NCBI RefSeq assembly: GCF_900113225.1
Contig: NZ_FOZE01000001.1
Coordinates: 1,612,001-1,676,000, forward strand
Direction of reading: 5' to 3'
DNA: 64,000 nucleotides
Source of the DNA: Mitsuaria sp. PDC51
GTDB taxonomy: Bacteria > Pseudomonadota > Gammaproteobacteria > Burkholderiales > Burkholderiaceae_C
A program made the position numbers and the translations under genes. The notes under the pieces were generated by a model. It saw only the letters and a list, made by a program, of their open reading frames with translations, was not told where the DNA came from and did not search any database. Of this stretch, positions 1-9,461 are shown piece after piece (within the stretch, counting starts at the first letter, position 1; the number at the start of each line of letters is the position of its first letter).

Positions 1-1
1 G

Positions 2-136
2 GCGATGTATGCGGCCAAGCGGGCCGGCAAGGGCCGTCTCCATTTCGGCGTGGCCGCAGGGCCGGCGGGCGGTCCGCGGCGCGTCGCGTCGGCATCAGCG
101 CCGGCGCCGGCCGCCCGCGCGCTGTGGGTGGCATAG
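2..136 (+). CDS. C-terminal end of a GGDEF diguanylate cyclase (partial)
   Basis: Only the last 44 codons are in the window; the start lies upstream. The first visible residues read AMYAAKRAGKGRLHF, which matches the conserved final helix and strand of GGDEF domains (the usual pattern is A-(L/M)-Y-x-A-K-x-x-G-(R/K)-x-x). A low-complexity Ala/Pro/Gly tail of about 28 residues follows, ending at TAG 134-136. GGDEF proteins make cyclic di-GMP. Catalytic residues cannot be judged because the signature motif is outside the window. The next gene is convergent, 29 bp away. Confidence 0.75.
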   Translation, partial: AMYAAKRAGKGRLHFGVAAGPAGGPRRVASASAPAPAARALWVA

Positions 137-165
137 CGGCTCGTCGACGCGTGACGCGTGACGAG

Positions 166-1026
166 TCAATGCGCCTTCGCACTGGTCGAGCCCATCGTGA
201 ACATCACCCACTCCGGCCGCACGTTGATCCGGATCGGGTAGATGCTCACGCCCAGGCCGCTGGTGATGTAGACCGGCTGCCGGCCGACGTCGACCCATCC
301 CCGCGTCTTGTCCTTCGGCCACCCGTGGGGCGCGACGACGGAGCCGTAGAACGGCACGCGCACCTGACCCCCATGGGTGTGGGCCGCGACCGTGAGGCCG
401 GGGAGTGCCGGCAGGTCGAGCGCGCTGGCCGGGTCGTGCATCAGGACGAGGGCCTGCGCGCCGCGCGGCAGGCCGCGCACGGCGCGACGCGGGTCGCTGT
501 GCCCGGACATGCGGTCGCCGACGCCCACCACCCACACCGCCGTGCCCGGCAGCGGCACGGCCTCGTTGAGCAGCACCCGGATGCCGACGGCGCGCAGCGC
601 ACGCGTGAAGCGCGGGCCGTCGGTCCACCAGTCGTGGTTGCCGAGCACCGCGTACACGCCATGCCGGGCGCGTAGCCGTCCAAGGATCGCGGCGATCTGC
701 TCCGGCGTGGTGCCGTCCTCGCCGCGGCCGTGGATGAAGTCGCCGGGCAGCAGCACGACGTCCGGCGCCGCGGCATTGATCGCGTCGACCACCGCCTGGG
801 CGCGCGCCATCGTCATGACGTGGCGGAACTCGTGAGCGATGTGCCAGTCCGAGGCGACGGCGACTTTCAGCCCCGGAGGGCCTTGCCAATCGGGCACCGC
901 AACCTGGACTTCCCGGGCGGCCACCCAGCGGGGTTCGATCAACAGGCCCCAGGCGGCCAGCAGCGCGGCGGCGAGAAGCAGGGACAGCAGCAAGGTCAGG
1001 AACTGGCGCAGCGCGGACAACAGCAT
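166..1026 (-). CDS. membrane-anchored metallophosphoesterase
   Basis: This 286-residue calcineurin-like phosphoesterase starts with one hydrophobic segment (about residues 7-29) that should anchor or export it. The di-metal motifs appear in order: D60-x-H62, GD at 95-96, GNHD at 129-132, H197, and the final H216-T-H218. This set matches the YkuE/YaeI-like branch, some members of which act on membrane-linked or UDP-diacylglucosamine-type substrates; the substrate here is unknown. The ATG at 1026 is chosen because the hydrophobic segment follows at once, and the longer upstream open frame is antisense to vgrG. It is divergent from vgrG across about 250 bp in which I see no gene. Confidence 0.88.
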   Translation of the reverse strand: MLLSALRQFLTLLLSLLLAAALLAAWGLLIEPRWVAAREVQVAVPDWQGPPGLKVAVASDWHIAHEFRHVMTMARAQAVVDAINAAAPDVVLLPGDFIHGRGEDGTTPEQIAAILGRLRARHGVYAVLGNHDWWTDGPRFTRALRAVGIRVLLNEAVPLPGTAVWVVGVGDRMSGHSDPRRAVRGLPRGAQALVLMHDPASALDLPALPGLTVAAHTHGGQVRVPFYGSVVAPHGWPKDKTRGWVDVGRQPVYITSGLGVSIYPIRINVRPEWVMFTMGSTSAKAH

Positions 1027-1275
1027 CGAGGGGCTTGGAAGCGGCGGACGGTGGCGAGTATGCGGTGCAAACGACGGAAAGAATCGCAACGCGTCGCAAC
1101 GCGTGGACGGTCCGCGGGCGCCGCGGCGGACGCCGGCGCGCCCGGGCGTGCCCATGCGGAAGGTCACCCCTTGGCGGCGCCGTCGCGCTGGCGTGCCGGC
1201 CGCTGGTGACTTTCGTCGCTTTACCCCCTCGGGGGGCGCTGCCTCTAATGCAGGCCCCACCGAGCACCGCGCGAC

Positions 1276-3384
1276 ATGACCGCTTCCCTCCGGCTTGAAT
1301 CCCCCTTGCCCGACGGCACCTTCCGCGTGCACGAGTGCCACGCCACCGAGGCCTTGAGCGAGCTCGGCGAGATCCAGCTCCGCCTGCTCAGCGAGCGGCT
1401 GGACATCGCCGCCGGCGACCTGCTCGGCAAGCCGGTGGCCGTCGTCATCGCGCTGCGCGATGCGGCGCCACGCCGGCTGAGCGGGCATGTCGCGCGCTTC
1501 GCGCAGGGCGGCTTCGAGGGCCGCCACGCCGTCTACGAAATGACGCTCAGGCCCTGGCCGTGGCTGCTCACGCGCACCGCGGACTGCCGCATCTTCCAGG
1601 ACATGAGCGTGCCCGACATCGTGGCCGCGGTGTTCCAGGACCATGCGGCGGCGCGCTTCGAGTTCAAGCTGATGCGGCCGTACCGGCCCTGGACCTATTG
1701 CGTGCAGTACCGCGAGACGGACTTCAACTTCGTCGCGCGGCTGCTGGAGCACGAAGGCATCTACTGGCACGTCGAGCATGACGAGCGCGGCCACAAGCTG
1801 GTGCTCTGCGACGCGGCCAGCGCGCACGACAGCGCGCCGGGGTGCGAGTCGCTGCCGTTCTACGGCAACGTGGAGCAGGCGCCGCCGCTGCTGGAGCACA
1901 TCGGCCGCTGGACCAGCGAGCAGCGCATGCCGCCCGGCAAGGTCGTCCTCACCGACTACGACTTCGAGCGGCCCTCGACCTCGCTGCTGACCGAGCAGTC
2001 GCGGGCCCATGCGCACGACCTGGCCGACGGCGAGATCTTCGACTTCCCGGGCGGCTACCTGCAGTCCGCCGACGGCGCGCAGTACGCGGAAGACCGCCTG
2101 GACGAACTGCACAGCGCCTTCAGCCTGCTCGCGGGCAGCACCAATGCGCAGGGCGTGTGCGTCGGCCGGCTGCTGGCGATGACGCGGCATCCGCGCGATG
2201 ACCAGAACGGCCAGTACCTGATCACGTCGACCCGCCTGATCGTCCGGCAGGCAGCGAGCGAATCGGGCAGTGGCGAAACCGACCTGCGCTGCGAGTTCGC
2301 CGCGATCCCGGCGGCGCAGCAGTTCCGGCCGGCGCGCCGCACGCCCAAGCCGATCGTGCCGGGGCCGCAGACCGCCACCGTGACCGGGCCGGGCGGCGAG
2401 GAGATCCACACCGATGCCTATGGCCGGGTGAAGGTGCAGTTCCACTGGGACCGGCGCGGCCGCCGCGACGAGCGCAGCTCGTGCTGGATCCGCGTGTCGC
2501 AGCCCTGGGCCGGCAAGGGCTGGGGCGGCGTCTCCATCCCGCGCATCGGGCAGGAGGTCGTCGTCGACTTCCTCGAGGGCGACCCGGACCAGCCGCTCAT
2601 CGTCGGCCGCCTCTACAACGCCGAGCAGATGCCGCCCTACAGCCTGCCCGAGGGCGCGGTGGTCAGCGGCATCAAGTCCAGGACGCACAAGGGCGCCGGC
2701 TACAACGAGCTGTCGATGAACGACACCGCCGGGCAGGAGCAGATGACCCTGCATGCGCAGTACGACATGTCCACGACGGTGCTGCACGACCAGACCAACA
2801 CGGTCAAGAACAACCGCACGACGACCGTGTCGGTCAACGACACCCTGACCGTCAATGCCGACCGCACGATGAGCGTGGTGGGCAAGCTGGCCGAGACGGT
2901 GAACGCCGGGCATGAGATGACGGTCACCGCGGGCGGCTACACCCAGACGATCACCGGCGTGACCGCGCGCACCGTGCATGGCGATGTCACCAACACCGTC
3001 AACGGCAAGCGCGAGAACACCGTCAACGGCCAGTTCGTCGAGACGGTCACCGCGGGCGAGGAAAAGACGGTGAGCGCGGGCAAGCGCCTGACCGTGACCG
3101 GCGGCTACACGCAGTCCGTCACCGGCGGCTACAGCCAGGCCGTCACCGGCCCGCTCGCGGTCCAGGCGAGCGGCCCGCTGACGCAGGGCGCCACCGAGAC
3201 CATGGCCCTGCATGCGACCGGCGCGGGCAGCTACACCTCGGCCAGCGCGCTGACCCTGGGCGTGGGCTCGTCGACCGTCGTCATCGACGGCGGCAGCATC
3301 ACGATCAGCGCCGGCGGCTCCGTCATCAAGGTCGATGCCAGTGGCGTGTCGGTCAACGGGACGGAAATCTCCCTGAACTGCTGA
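1276..3384 (+). CDS. vgrG: type VI secretion spike protein VgrG (TssI)
   Basis: The 702-residue protein is a VgrG. Residues 1 to about 370 form the gp27-like hub domain (typical words: DFNFVARLLEHEGIYWH near residue 155). A gp5-type OB fold follows around residues 370-470, with the hallmark DAYGRVKVQFHWDRRG. From about residue 500 the chain is a run of short T/V/N/G-rich repeats (TVNG, TVTAGG, TVSAG) typical of the trimeric beta-helix needle. No obvious enzymatic C-terminal extension is present, so it probably acts as a carrier. The spike caps the Hcp tube and is fired into target cells. The next two genes follow closely (13 bp, then a 4-bp overlap), so the Rhs effector is its likely cargo. 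No other T6SS structural genes are in the window, so this is an orphan vgrG island. Confidence 0.95.
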   Translation: MTASLRLESPLPDGTFRVHECHATEALSELGEIQLRLLSERLDIAAGDLLGKPVAVVIALRDAAPRRLSGHVARFAQGGFEGRHAVYEMTLRPWPWLLTRTADCRIFQDMSVPDIVAAVFQDHAAARFEFKLMRPYRPWTYCVQYRETDFNFVARLLEHEGIYWHVEHDERGHKLVLCDAASAHDSAPGCESLPFYGNVEQAPPLLEHIGRWTSEQRMPPGKVVLTDYDFERPSTSLLTEQSRAHAHDLADGEIFDFPGGYLQSADGAQYAEDRLDELHSAFSLLAGSTNAQGVCVGRLLAMTRHPRDDQNGQYLITSTRLIVRQAASESGSGETDLRCEFAAIPAAQQFRPARRTPKPIVPGPQTATVTGPGGEEIHTDAYGRVKVQFHWDRRGRRDERSSCWIRVSQPWAGKGWGGVSIPRIGQEVVVDFLEGDPDQPLIVGRLYNAEQMPPYSLPEGAVVSGIKSRTHKGAGYNELSMNDTAGQEQMTLHAQYDMSTTVLHDQTNTVKNNRTTTVSVNDTLTVNADRTMSVVGKLAETVNAGHEMTVTAGGYTQTITGVTARTVHGDVTNTVNGKRENTVNGQFVETVTAGEEKTVSAGKRLTVTGGYTQSVTGGYSQAVTGPLAVQASGPLTQGATETMALHATGAGSYTSASALTLGVGSSTVVIDGGSITISAGGSVIKVDASGVSVNGTEISLNC

Positions 3385-3397
3385 AGAAAGGATGGCC

Positions 3398-4939
3398 ATG
3401 GCCATCAATCCGGTGCAGCGCCGGCTCGCCGAGTTGCTGCAGCACTGGCAGGCGTTCGTCGACCAGCCCGACAAGCGCCTGCTGCTGTGGCAGGTGCCGG
3501 ACGGCGGCAGGCGCCTGCTCGACGCCTTCCTCGAGATGCAGCGGCATGCGCCCGCGGGCGACGCCACCGGCGGCGTCGGCGGCGACACCTTCGTCGTCTT
3601 CGATGCGCCGTTCGAGCAGTCCATCGCCTATTCGCGCGCGCTCAAGGAAGCGCTGGCCGGCCAGTACGCCGCGAGCCACGACGATCTGCGCCAGGCCGGG
3701 CAGACGCCCGATTGGCGCTTCGAGCCGGACGAGGTCCCCGACACCGCCGCGGCCTTCATGCGCGCGCTGGCCGCGCTGGCCGGGCATCACCCGGTGTTCG
3801 GGCAGCTCGTCGCCGTGCTCTCGCCCGCGAGCGTGACCGACGACGAGGCCTGGGCCGCCTGGGTGACCCGCGCGCTCGACGCCGGCGTGCCCGATGGCGT
3901 GCGCCTGCTGGTGCCCGATGCCGATGGCGCGCCGCGCTTGGAGCGGCTGGCGCGCGAGGATCGTCCTGATGTGCTGGTGCAGCCGCTGGCGCTCGATGCG
4001 TGGGCGGTGGCGCAGGAAACCTTCGCGCAGGAGCCCGCGGTGGGGCCGGGCGGCGTGTTCCGCAGCCTGCTCACGGGACTGTTCGCGCTCGCGGAGAAGG
4101 GCTCCGCCGACCAGGTGCAGCTCAAGGCACGGGATGCGCTGGCCTTCGCGCGCCAGCAGGGTTGGCCCGACCAGGAGGTGGCGGTGCGGCTGCTCACCGC
4201 CGGCGTGATGCTCAAGGAGCGGCGCTGCGACGAGGCCGTCAACCATTACCGCCATGCGCGCTCTGCCGCCGAGGCCGCTCGCGAGGCGGGGCATCCGGCG
4301 GGCGGTCAGCTGGTGCTGCAGTCCTGGTTCGGCGAGGCCGCGGCGCTGATCGCGGCCGGCGAGCCGCGCGCGGCGGTGCCGTGCTACCAGGCCGCCGAGC
4401 AACTGGCCGCCGCGCTGCCCAATCCCTTGATGCGCCTGGAAGCGCTGCGCATGGGCAGCTTCTGCCTGGCGCGTGCCGGCGATGCTGACGCGGCGCTGGC
4501 CTTCGGGCGTCCGGCGCTGGCCGTCGGCGAGGGGCTGCGGCCCGCGTCGCGGCCGATGACGACGCTGCCGCTGCATTGCTTCGAGCTGCTGCGGCTCGTC
4601 GATCCGGAGCGCGCTGGCCGCATCGAGGCGATCCGGCGCGACCTCGACCGCGAGCAGCTGAGCCGGCGAGGGCGTCTGGACCAGCAGGCCGCGGCGCTGG
4701 AGTCGTCCGCCGATGTGGCCGAGTTGCGCCGGGTCGAGCGCGAGCACCTCGACGAGGAGCAGGCGCTGCAGCATGCGGCGCAGGCGAGGGCGGACGGCGA
4801 GGCGGCCGGCGGCAGCGCCGCCTTCCTCGAGCTGTTCGAACAGGCACGAGGCCTGTTCGGTCCATCCTGGCCGATCGCGATGCCAGGCGCCATCGGCCCC
4901 GCCGCGGCGCCGTCGACCGCCCAAGGATCCGCCGCATGA
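3398..4939 (+). CDS. T6SS-associated helical-repeat (TPR-like) protein, possible Rhs loading factor
   Basis: The 513-residue product lies between vgrG and the Rhs gene. Its stop overlaps the Rhs start in an ATGA, which suggests coupled translation. I cannot assign it to a named family with certainty. The N-terminal 200 residues are a mixed alpha/beta region without a known motif. From about residue 210 to 400 it is made of paired helices with TPR-like A/L/Y spacing (for example the stretch with YRHARSAAEAAREAG). The C-terminus is a charged coiled-coil-like segment ending in a Pro/Ala tail. There is no signal peptide. By position it is a candidate adaptor or chaperone that loads the PAAR-Rhs effector on VgrG; this is inference. 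The ATG at 3398 is preferred over 3392 because AGAAAGG ends 6 bases before it. Confidence 0.7.
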   Translation: MAINPVQRRLAELLQHWQAFVDQPDKRLLLWQVPDGGRRLLDAFLEMQRHAPAGDATGGVGGDTFVVFDAPFEQSIAYSRALKEALAGQYAASHDDLRQAGQTPDWRFEPDEVPDTAAAFMRALAALAGHHPVFGQLVAVLSPASVTDDEAWAAWVTRALDAGVPDGVRLLVPDADGAPRLERLAREDRPDVLVQPLALDAWAVAQETFAQEPAVGPGGVFRSLLTGLFALAEKGSADQVQLKARDALAFARQQGWPDQEVAVRLLTAGVMLKERRCDEAVNHYRHARSAAEAAREAGHPAGGQLVLQSWFGEAAALIAAGEPRAAVPCYQAAEQLAAALPNPLMRLEALRMGSFCLARAGDADAALAFGRPALAVGEGLRPASRPMTTLPLHCFELLRLVDPERAGRIEAIRRDLDREQLSRRGRLDQQAAALESSADVAELRRVEREHLDEEQALQHAAQARADGEAAGGSAAFLELFEQARGLFGPSWPIAMPGAIGPAAAPSTAQGSAA

Positions 4940-7900
4940 ATCTCTCCGCCAAGCACGGTGACCCGCAGCTGGGCATCGACATCCATCTGTGCACCACGCC
5001 GGCCGGACCGGTGCCGCTGCCGACGCCGCATCTGTCGGTGGTGTTCGATCCCTTCGACTACCTGCCTTTCATCGGCGCGACCGTCAAGGTGATGGGCATG
5101 AAGCGCGCGACGGCCGGCACCTCGGCGATCGTGGTGCACATCCCGCCCGGCTTCCCGTTCGCGCCGATGATTCCGGACAAGGACGACGAGCTGTTCATGG
5201 GCAGCGCCACCGTGGTGGCCGACGGCGATCCGCTGTCCTACCTCGCGCTGCCGGTGCTGGGCTGCCAGATCGCGGGCATGCCCAGCCCGCCGCGGCCGAA
5301 GAAGAAAAAGCTCAAGCTGCCCAACCTGCTGCCCACCAGCTTCAACCTGGCGATCCCCAACACGGTGAAGGTGGGCGGCGCGCCGACGATCTCGATGGCC
5401 GGCATGATCGCGCGCGGCGCCTTCGCGGGCCTGGGCAAGCTGGCCAAGTCGCGGCTCGGCAAGGCGATGGGCGCGGGCTTCAAGAAGTTCCGGCAGAAGC
5501 TCTTCAAGAACATGGACCCCGGCTTCCTGAAGTGCAAGGTGCTGCGCGCGGAGCCGGTGAACATCCTGACCGGCGAGGTCAGTGTCGAGCAGGTGGACTT
5601 CAGCCTGCCCTGGCGTGTCCCGATGGACTGGGTGCGCAATTACGCCTCGGGGCGCGAGCGGGTGGGGGCGTGCGGCGTCGGCTGGGAGAGTCCGGCCGAT
5701 GCGCGGCTGGAGATCGATGCGGCCGACGGCAGCGTGGTGTTCTTCCATCCGGATGCCGGGCCGGCACTCTTCCCCGCGCTGCCGGCCGCGCAGGGCGACG
5801 CGGCGGCGGTGCTGGAGCTGATGGATGGCGCGCGGCTCAGCGACCACGGTGACGAGTGGCGGGTGCGCACCAAGGGCGATCTGACCTATCACTTCCCGAA
5901 GTCGCTGACGGTCCCCGTGACCGGGCAGCTGCGGGAAGTGCCGCTGGGCCGCGTCAGCGACCTGTGCGGCAACTGGCTGCTCTACGAATGGGTGGAGGGC
6001 CGGCTGAGCGCGATCCGCGAATCGGGCGGACGACATCTGCTGGTCGAGTACGCCGGGCGCTTCATCCGGTCGCTCTCGCTGTACGTGGCCGAGGCCGAGT
6101 TCAGCCACACCTTCGTCAGCTACGAGCACGATGCGCAGGGCTGCCTGACGGCGGTCCGCGATGAACTGGACCACCCCTACCGATTCGCCTACGACGGCCG
6201 CCACATGGTGCGGCACACCAACCGGACGGGACTGTCCTTCCATTACGAGTACGACAAGCGCGGCGAAGGCGGCGAGGAGTGGCAGGTCGTGCGCGCGTGG
6301 GGCGACGGCCGGCTGTACGACTACCAATTCGCTTACTGGCCCGCGATCCGCGAGGTGCGGATCACCGATTCGCTGGGGCATGTGTCCACGGTCCAGTGCG
6401 ACGAGCACGGCCTGCCGATCCTGGAGATCGACCCGCTGGGCGGTCGCACGATCTTCGAGTACGACGAGGTCGGACGCACGACGGCGGTGGTGGACGCGGC
6501 GAATCACCGGACCGAATACGCCTATGACGAGCGCGGCAACCTGCTGAAGCTCACGCGGCCGGACGGCAGCGCGATGTCGATCGAGGTCGACGCGCGCGAC
6601 AAGCCGGTGGCGATCACCGATCCCAATGGCGCGAGCTGGCGTCAGCGATGGGATGAACGCGGGCTGCTGGCCGAGCAGACGAGCCCGCTCGGCGCGGTGA
6701 CGGCCTACGAGTACAGCGCGGACGGCTTGCTGCTCAGTGTGAGCGACGCGCTGAAGGCGACGACGCGGCTGGGCTATGACACCGATGGCCAGCTGGTGAG
6801 CGTGAGGAATGCGCTGGGACATGTCTCCCGGCTCCAGCGCGACTTGCTGGGCAATGTGCTCGAGCGCTCGGACCCCTCGGGCCGTGCCACGCGTTATCGC
6901 TACGACGGCAAGGGGCGGCTCGTCGAGGCGACCTTGCCCACGGGCGCGCGCATCCGCTGCGCCTACGACGCCCAGGGCAACCTGACGCATCACGAGGACG
7001 AGAACGGGGCGCGCACGCGCTTCGAGTACTTCGGGCAAGGCCTGATCGCCAAGCGCCATCAGCCTGACGGCCACGTGGTGCAGTACCACTACGACACGGA
7101 AGAGCAGCTCATCGGCGTGAGCAACCAGCGCGGTGAGATGTATGAGCTCAGGCGCGATGCGCTCGGGCGCGTGGTCGAGGAAGTGGACTACTGGGGGCAG
7201 GCGACGCGGTATGTCTTCGATGTGGCCGGGCATCTGAAGCAGAGCGTCGATCCGCTGGGGCGTGTCATCGACTTCACGACCGACAAGCTCGGCCGGGTCC
7301 GGCGCAAGCGCTTCGAGCATCCGTTCGCGGCGGGACGCCAGTTCGAGGAGACCTTCGACTTCGACGCGAATGGCAACCTCACCGGCTGCGCCAACGAGCA
7401 TGTGACGGTGAAGCGGGTGCTCGATGTCGAGGGACGCTTGATCGAGGAGCAGCAGGGCGACTTCGTCATCAAGAACGGATTCGATCTGCTGGGCCGTCGC
7501 ATCCGGCGCGAGACCAGCGCCGGCAACACGGTGGCCTACGAGTACGACGCGCTCGGACAGCCCACGGCCATCCGCATCAACGACGAACCGCCGATCACGA
7601 TCGAGCGGGACGAGAACGGGCAGGTGGTGAAGGAGACGCTGGCACCGGGCCTCGAGCGGCAGTACCAGTACGACGCCGAGGGCCGGCTCACCGGTCAGGG
7701 CGTGCGGCGCGAGTCGGAGTGGCTCTTCAGCACGCAGTACGCCTACGACGCGGCCGGCAATCTCACGCACCGCAAGGACAGCCAGTACGGCCTGGACCAG
7801 TTCCGCTACGACCCGCTCGGACAGATCGTCGAGCACATCGATCCACAGGGGAAGCTGAAGAAGTTCTTCCAGGACCCGGCCGGGGATCGGCTGACGACGG

Positions 7901-9015
7901 GCGTGAAGCGGGACGGCACCTGGCGGCGCGAGGGCTGGTGCGAGGGTGTGCGTTACCGCTTCGATGCGGCGGGCAACCTGATCGAGCGCCGCGATGAGCG
8001 GCAGCTGGACGGCGAGGAGCCGAGGACGCTGGCGTTAGCGTGGGATGCGAATCAGCGGCTGGTGCGGAGCCGCAGACGAGCGACCTTCGGTGACGCGGAG
8101 CCGGACGAGGCCGAGACCGTCTACGGCTACGACCCGATGGGGCGGCGGGTGTTCAAGCGGACAGGGAGCGACGAGGTGCGCTTCGGCTGGGATGGCGATG
8201 CGCTGGTGGCGGAGAGGGTAATCGACCAGGAACCTGGGACGAGGTCGCGGCGCGAGTACCTGTATTACCCCCACAGCTTCGTGCCGCTGGCGGTGGTGGA
8301 CGGAGAAGTCAGCTATCGGTTCCACAACGACCCGAACGGTTGTCCGATACGCGTGACCCGAGGCGATGGACGGGTGGTGTGGGCCGCTCGACAGGAAGCG
8401 TGGGGAGAGGCGCGAGCGCTGGTTGACGACCTCGCCAATTCAATCCGCCTGCAGGGTCAGTACGAGGATCGCGAGACCGGCCTGCATTACAACCGCCATC
8501 GGTACTTTGATCCGTTGGCCGGTCAGTTCGTGACCCAGGATCCGCTAGGAATGGGCGCGGGCCCCCATCCCTATCAATACGCCGCCAACGCCTCGACCTG
8601 GGTGGACCCCTTGGGGCTCATGGCGAGGCGGCCGCGGTATGAACCCGTCTATCGCCAATTGAGCGCCCAGGACCGGGAGCGATTCGACCAGGGATTGGGG
8701 CTGACGCCCAAGGGAACGGGTGGGTCGATCGCGGAGCACGTCCAGGGCATCGACACGCAGTACATCTCCGCGTCCAAGACAGCGGAAGCCACCAAACGAT
8801 ATGCGTCCGGAAACGGCCTGGTGAAGATCGACGTGCAGAAAGTCATCGACGGCGGCTGCAATTTTGTCGATCACAACAACGTCCTGAGCGCGGTCGAGCG
8901 CAGCGGGGACAAAACGGCGGTGAAGAACGCGAAACTTGCCCTTGAAGTGCTCCTCAAGGGCGGAATTCCATTCGAGGCGATGGAACTGGTCAACGGCGGC
9001 ACCTGCCGAAGATGA
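4936..9015 (+). CDS. rhs: PAAR-like/Rhs polymorphic toxin (T6SS effector)
   Basis: This 1,359-residue effector has three parts. Residues 1-130 resemble the PAAR-like DUF4150 tip domain. A basic linker (PRPKKKKLKL) and helical stretch lead to a DUF6531-like segment near residue 200 (VNILTGEV). From about residue 330 to 1,220 it is an Rhs shell of YD repeats (many YxYDxxGxL-type words), closed by the conserved core end with the DPLG motif at residue 1224. The remaining 132 residues are the variable toxin. They contain EHVQG, then YISASK, then GLVKIDVQKV, and finally LEVLLKGGIP. That order resembles ADP-ribosyltransferase-fold toxins, in which the last glutamate is catalytic; this assignment is an inference. 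Local base composition is less GC-rich in the tip, as expected for swapped C-terminal modules. The ATG overlaps the preceding stop. Confidence 0.93.
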   Translation: MNLSAKHGDPQLGIDIHLCTTPAGPVPLPTPHLSVVFDPFDYLPFIGATVKVMGMKRATAGTSAIVVHIPPGFPFAPMIPDKDDELFMGSATVVADGDPLSYLALPVLGCQIAGMPSPPRPKKKKLKLPNLLPTSFNLAIPNTVKVGGAPTISMAGMIARGAFAGLGKLAKSRLGKAMGAGFKKFRQKLFKNMDPGFLKCKVLRAEPVNILTGEVSVEQVDFSLPWRVPMDWVRNYASGRERVGACGVGWESPADARLEIDAADGSVVFFHPDAGPALFPALPAAQGDAAAVLELMDGARLSDHGDEWRVRTKGDLTYHFPKSLTVPVTGQLREVPLGRVSDLCGNWLLYEWVEGRLSAIRESGGRHLLVEYAGRFIRSLSLYVAEAEFSHTFVSYEHDAQGCLTAVRDELDHPYRFAYDGRHMVRHTNRTGLSFHYEYDKRGEGGEEWQVVRAWGDGRLYDYQFAYWPAIREVRITDSLGHVSTVQCDEHGLPILEIDPLGGRTIFEYDEVGRTTAVVDAANHRTEYAYDERGNLLKLTRPDGSAMSIEVDARDKPVAITDPNGASWRQRWDERGLLAEQTSPLGAVTAYEYSADGLLLSVSDALKATTRLGYDTDGQLVSVRNALGHVSRLQRDLLGNVLERSDPSGRATRYRYDGKGRLVEATLPTGARIRCAYDAQGNLTHHEDENGARTRFEYFGQGLIAKRHQPDGHVVQYHYDTEEQLIGVSNQRGEMYELRRDALGRVVEEVDYWGQATRYVFDVAGHLKQSVDPLGRVIDFTTDKLGRVRRKRFEHPFAAGRQFEETFDFDANGNLTGCANEHVTVKRVLDVEGRLIEEQQGDFVIKNGFDLLGRRIRRETSAGNTVAYEYDALGQPTAIRINDEPPITIERDENGQVVKETLAPGLERQYQYDAEGRLTGQGVRRESEWLFSTQYAYDAAGNLTHRKDSQYGLDQFRYDPLGQIVEHIDPQGKLKKFFQDPAGDRLTTGVKRDGTWRREGWCEGVRYRFDAAGNLIERRDERQLDGEEPRTLALAWDANQRLVRSRRRATFGDAEPDEAETVYGYDPMGRRVFKRTGSDEVRFGWDGDALVAERVIDQEPGTRSRREYLYYPHSFVPLAVVDGEVSYRFHNDPNGCPIRVTRGDGRVVWAARQEAWGEARALVDDLANSIRLQGQYEDRETGLHYNRHRYFDPLAGQFVTQDPLGMGAGPHPYQYAANASTWVDPLGLMARRPRYEPVYRQLSAQDRERFDQGLGLTPKGTGGSIAEHVQGIDTQYISASKTAEATKRYASGNGLVKIDVQKVIDGGCNFVDHNNVLSAVERSGDKTAVKNAKLALEVLLKGGIPFEAMELVNGGTCRR

Positions 9016-9051
9016 TTCAATGGTCGATCGCTGATTTACGGAGAAGGAACG

Positions 9052-9348
9052 ATGGCAGCGCTTTCTGAATATACGAATGTCTACAACACCGCATTGAATG
9101 TGTTGAAGCAGAAGGGATTTCGTCTCTGGCGCGATGTCGATACCGACATGTACTGCGCCGAGAAGAATGGCTGGGACTTCATGGCCGACAACCCTTGCTC
9201 CTTGCTCGGCCTGATCGCCATTCACGAGTGGAAGGCACCCGCTCAGTACACCGAATATTGGTGGAAGGATGACAGCGAAAGGCTGTACGGGAAGCTGGAT
9301 TCCGCGGCGCCCGAGTTCACGCCTGTCTACGAGAAGCCGCGCGGCTAA
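9052..9348 (+). CDS. probable immunity protein for the Rhs toxin
   Basis: This 98-residue protein starts 36 bp after the Rhs stop, behind a good ribosome site (GGAGAAGG at about 9040-9047). It has no signal peptide or membrane segment. It is rich in aromatic residues (several W and Y, such as EYWWKD) and acidic, with a predicted alpha/beta character. I do not recognise the family. In Rhs and other polymorphic toxin loci the gene directly after the toxin tip normally encodes the cognate cytosolic immunity protein, which binds and blocks the toxin. Its GC content is lower than that of the Rhs core and similar to the toxin tip, as expected if tip and immunity gene moved together. Function is inferred from position only. 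Confidence 0.75.
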   Translation: MAALSEYTNVYNTALNVLKQKGFRLWRDVDTDMYCAEKNGWDFMADNPCSLLGLIAIHEWKAPAQYTEYWWKDDSERLYGKLDSAAPEFTPVYEKPRG

Positions 9349-9461
9349 TTGGGGCGCGCGTGCTGTCGGGGGGGCTCGGATTGTGCGGAGGGACTCGAAA
9401 TCTGGCAACACGAACTGCGAGTTCAATCAGCGCGGGCGATAGCTCTCGGGAACGCTGAGCG

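Noticed and set aside
166-3624. Very long open frame antisense to vgrG
   Set aside because: Only its last 286 codons (the metallophosphoesterase) look like protein; the rest is a low-complexity Arg/Ala/His-rich shadow of vgrG caused by high GC.
4384-7836. 1,150-codon open frame antisense to the Rhs gene
   Set aside because: It reads as a shadow with no domain, while the opposite strand encodes clear YD repeats.
1276-9015. A complete type VI secretion system
   Set aside because: Only vgrG and effector genes are present; no tssB/C, tssJKLM, hcp or clpV is in the window.
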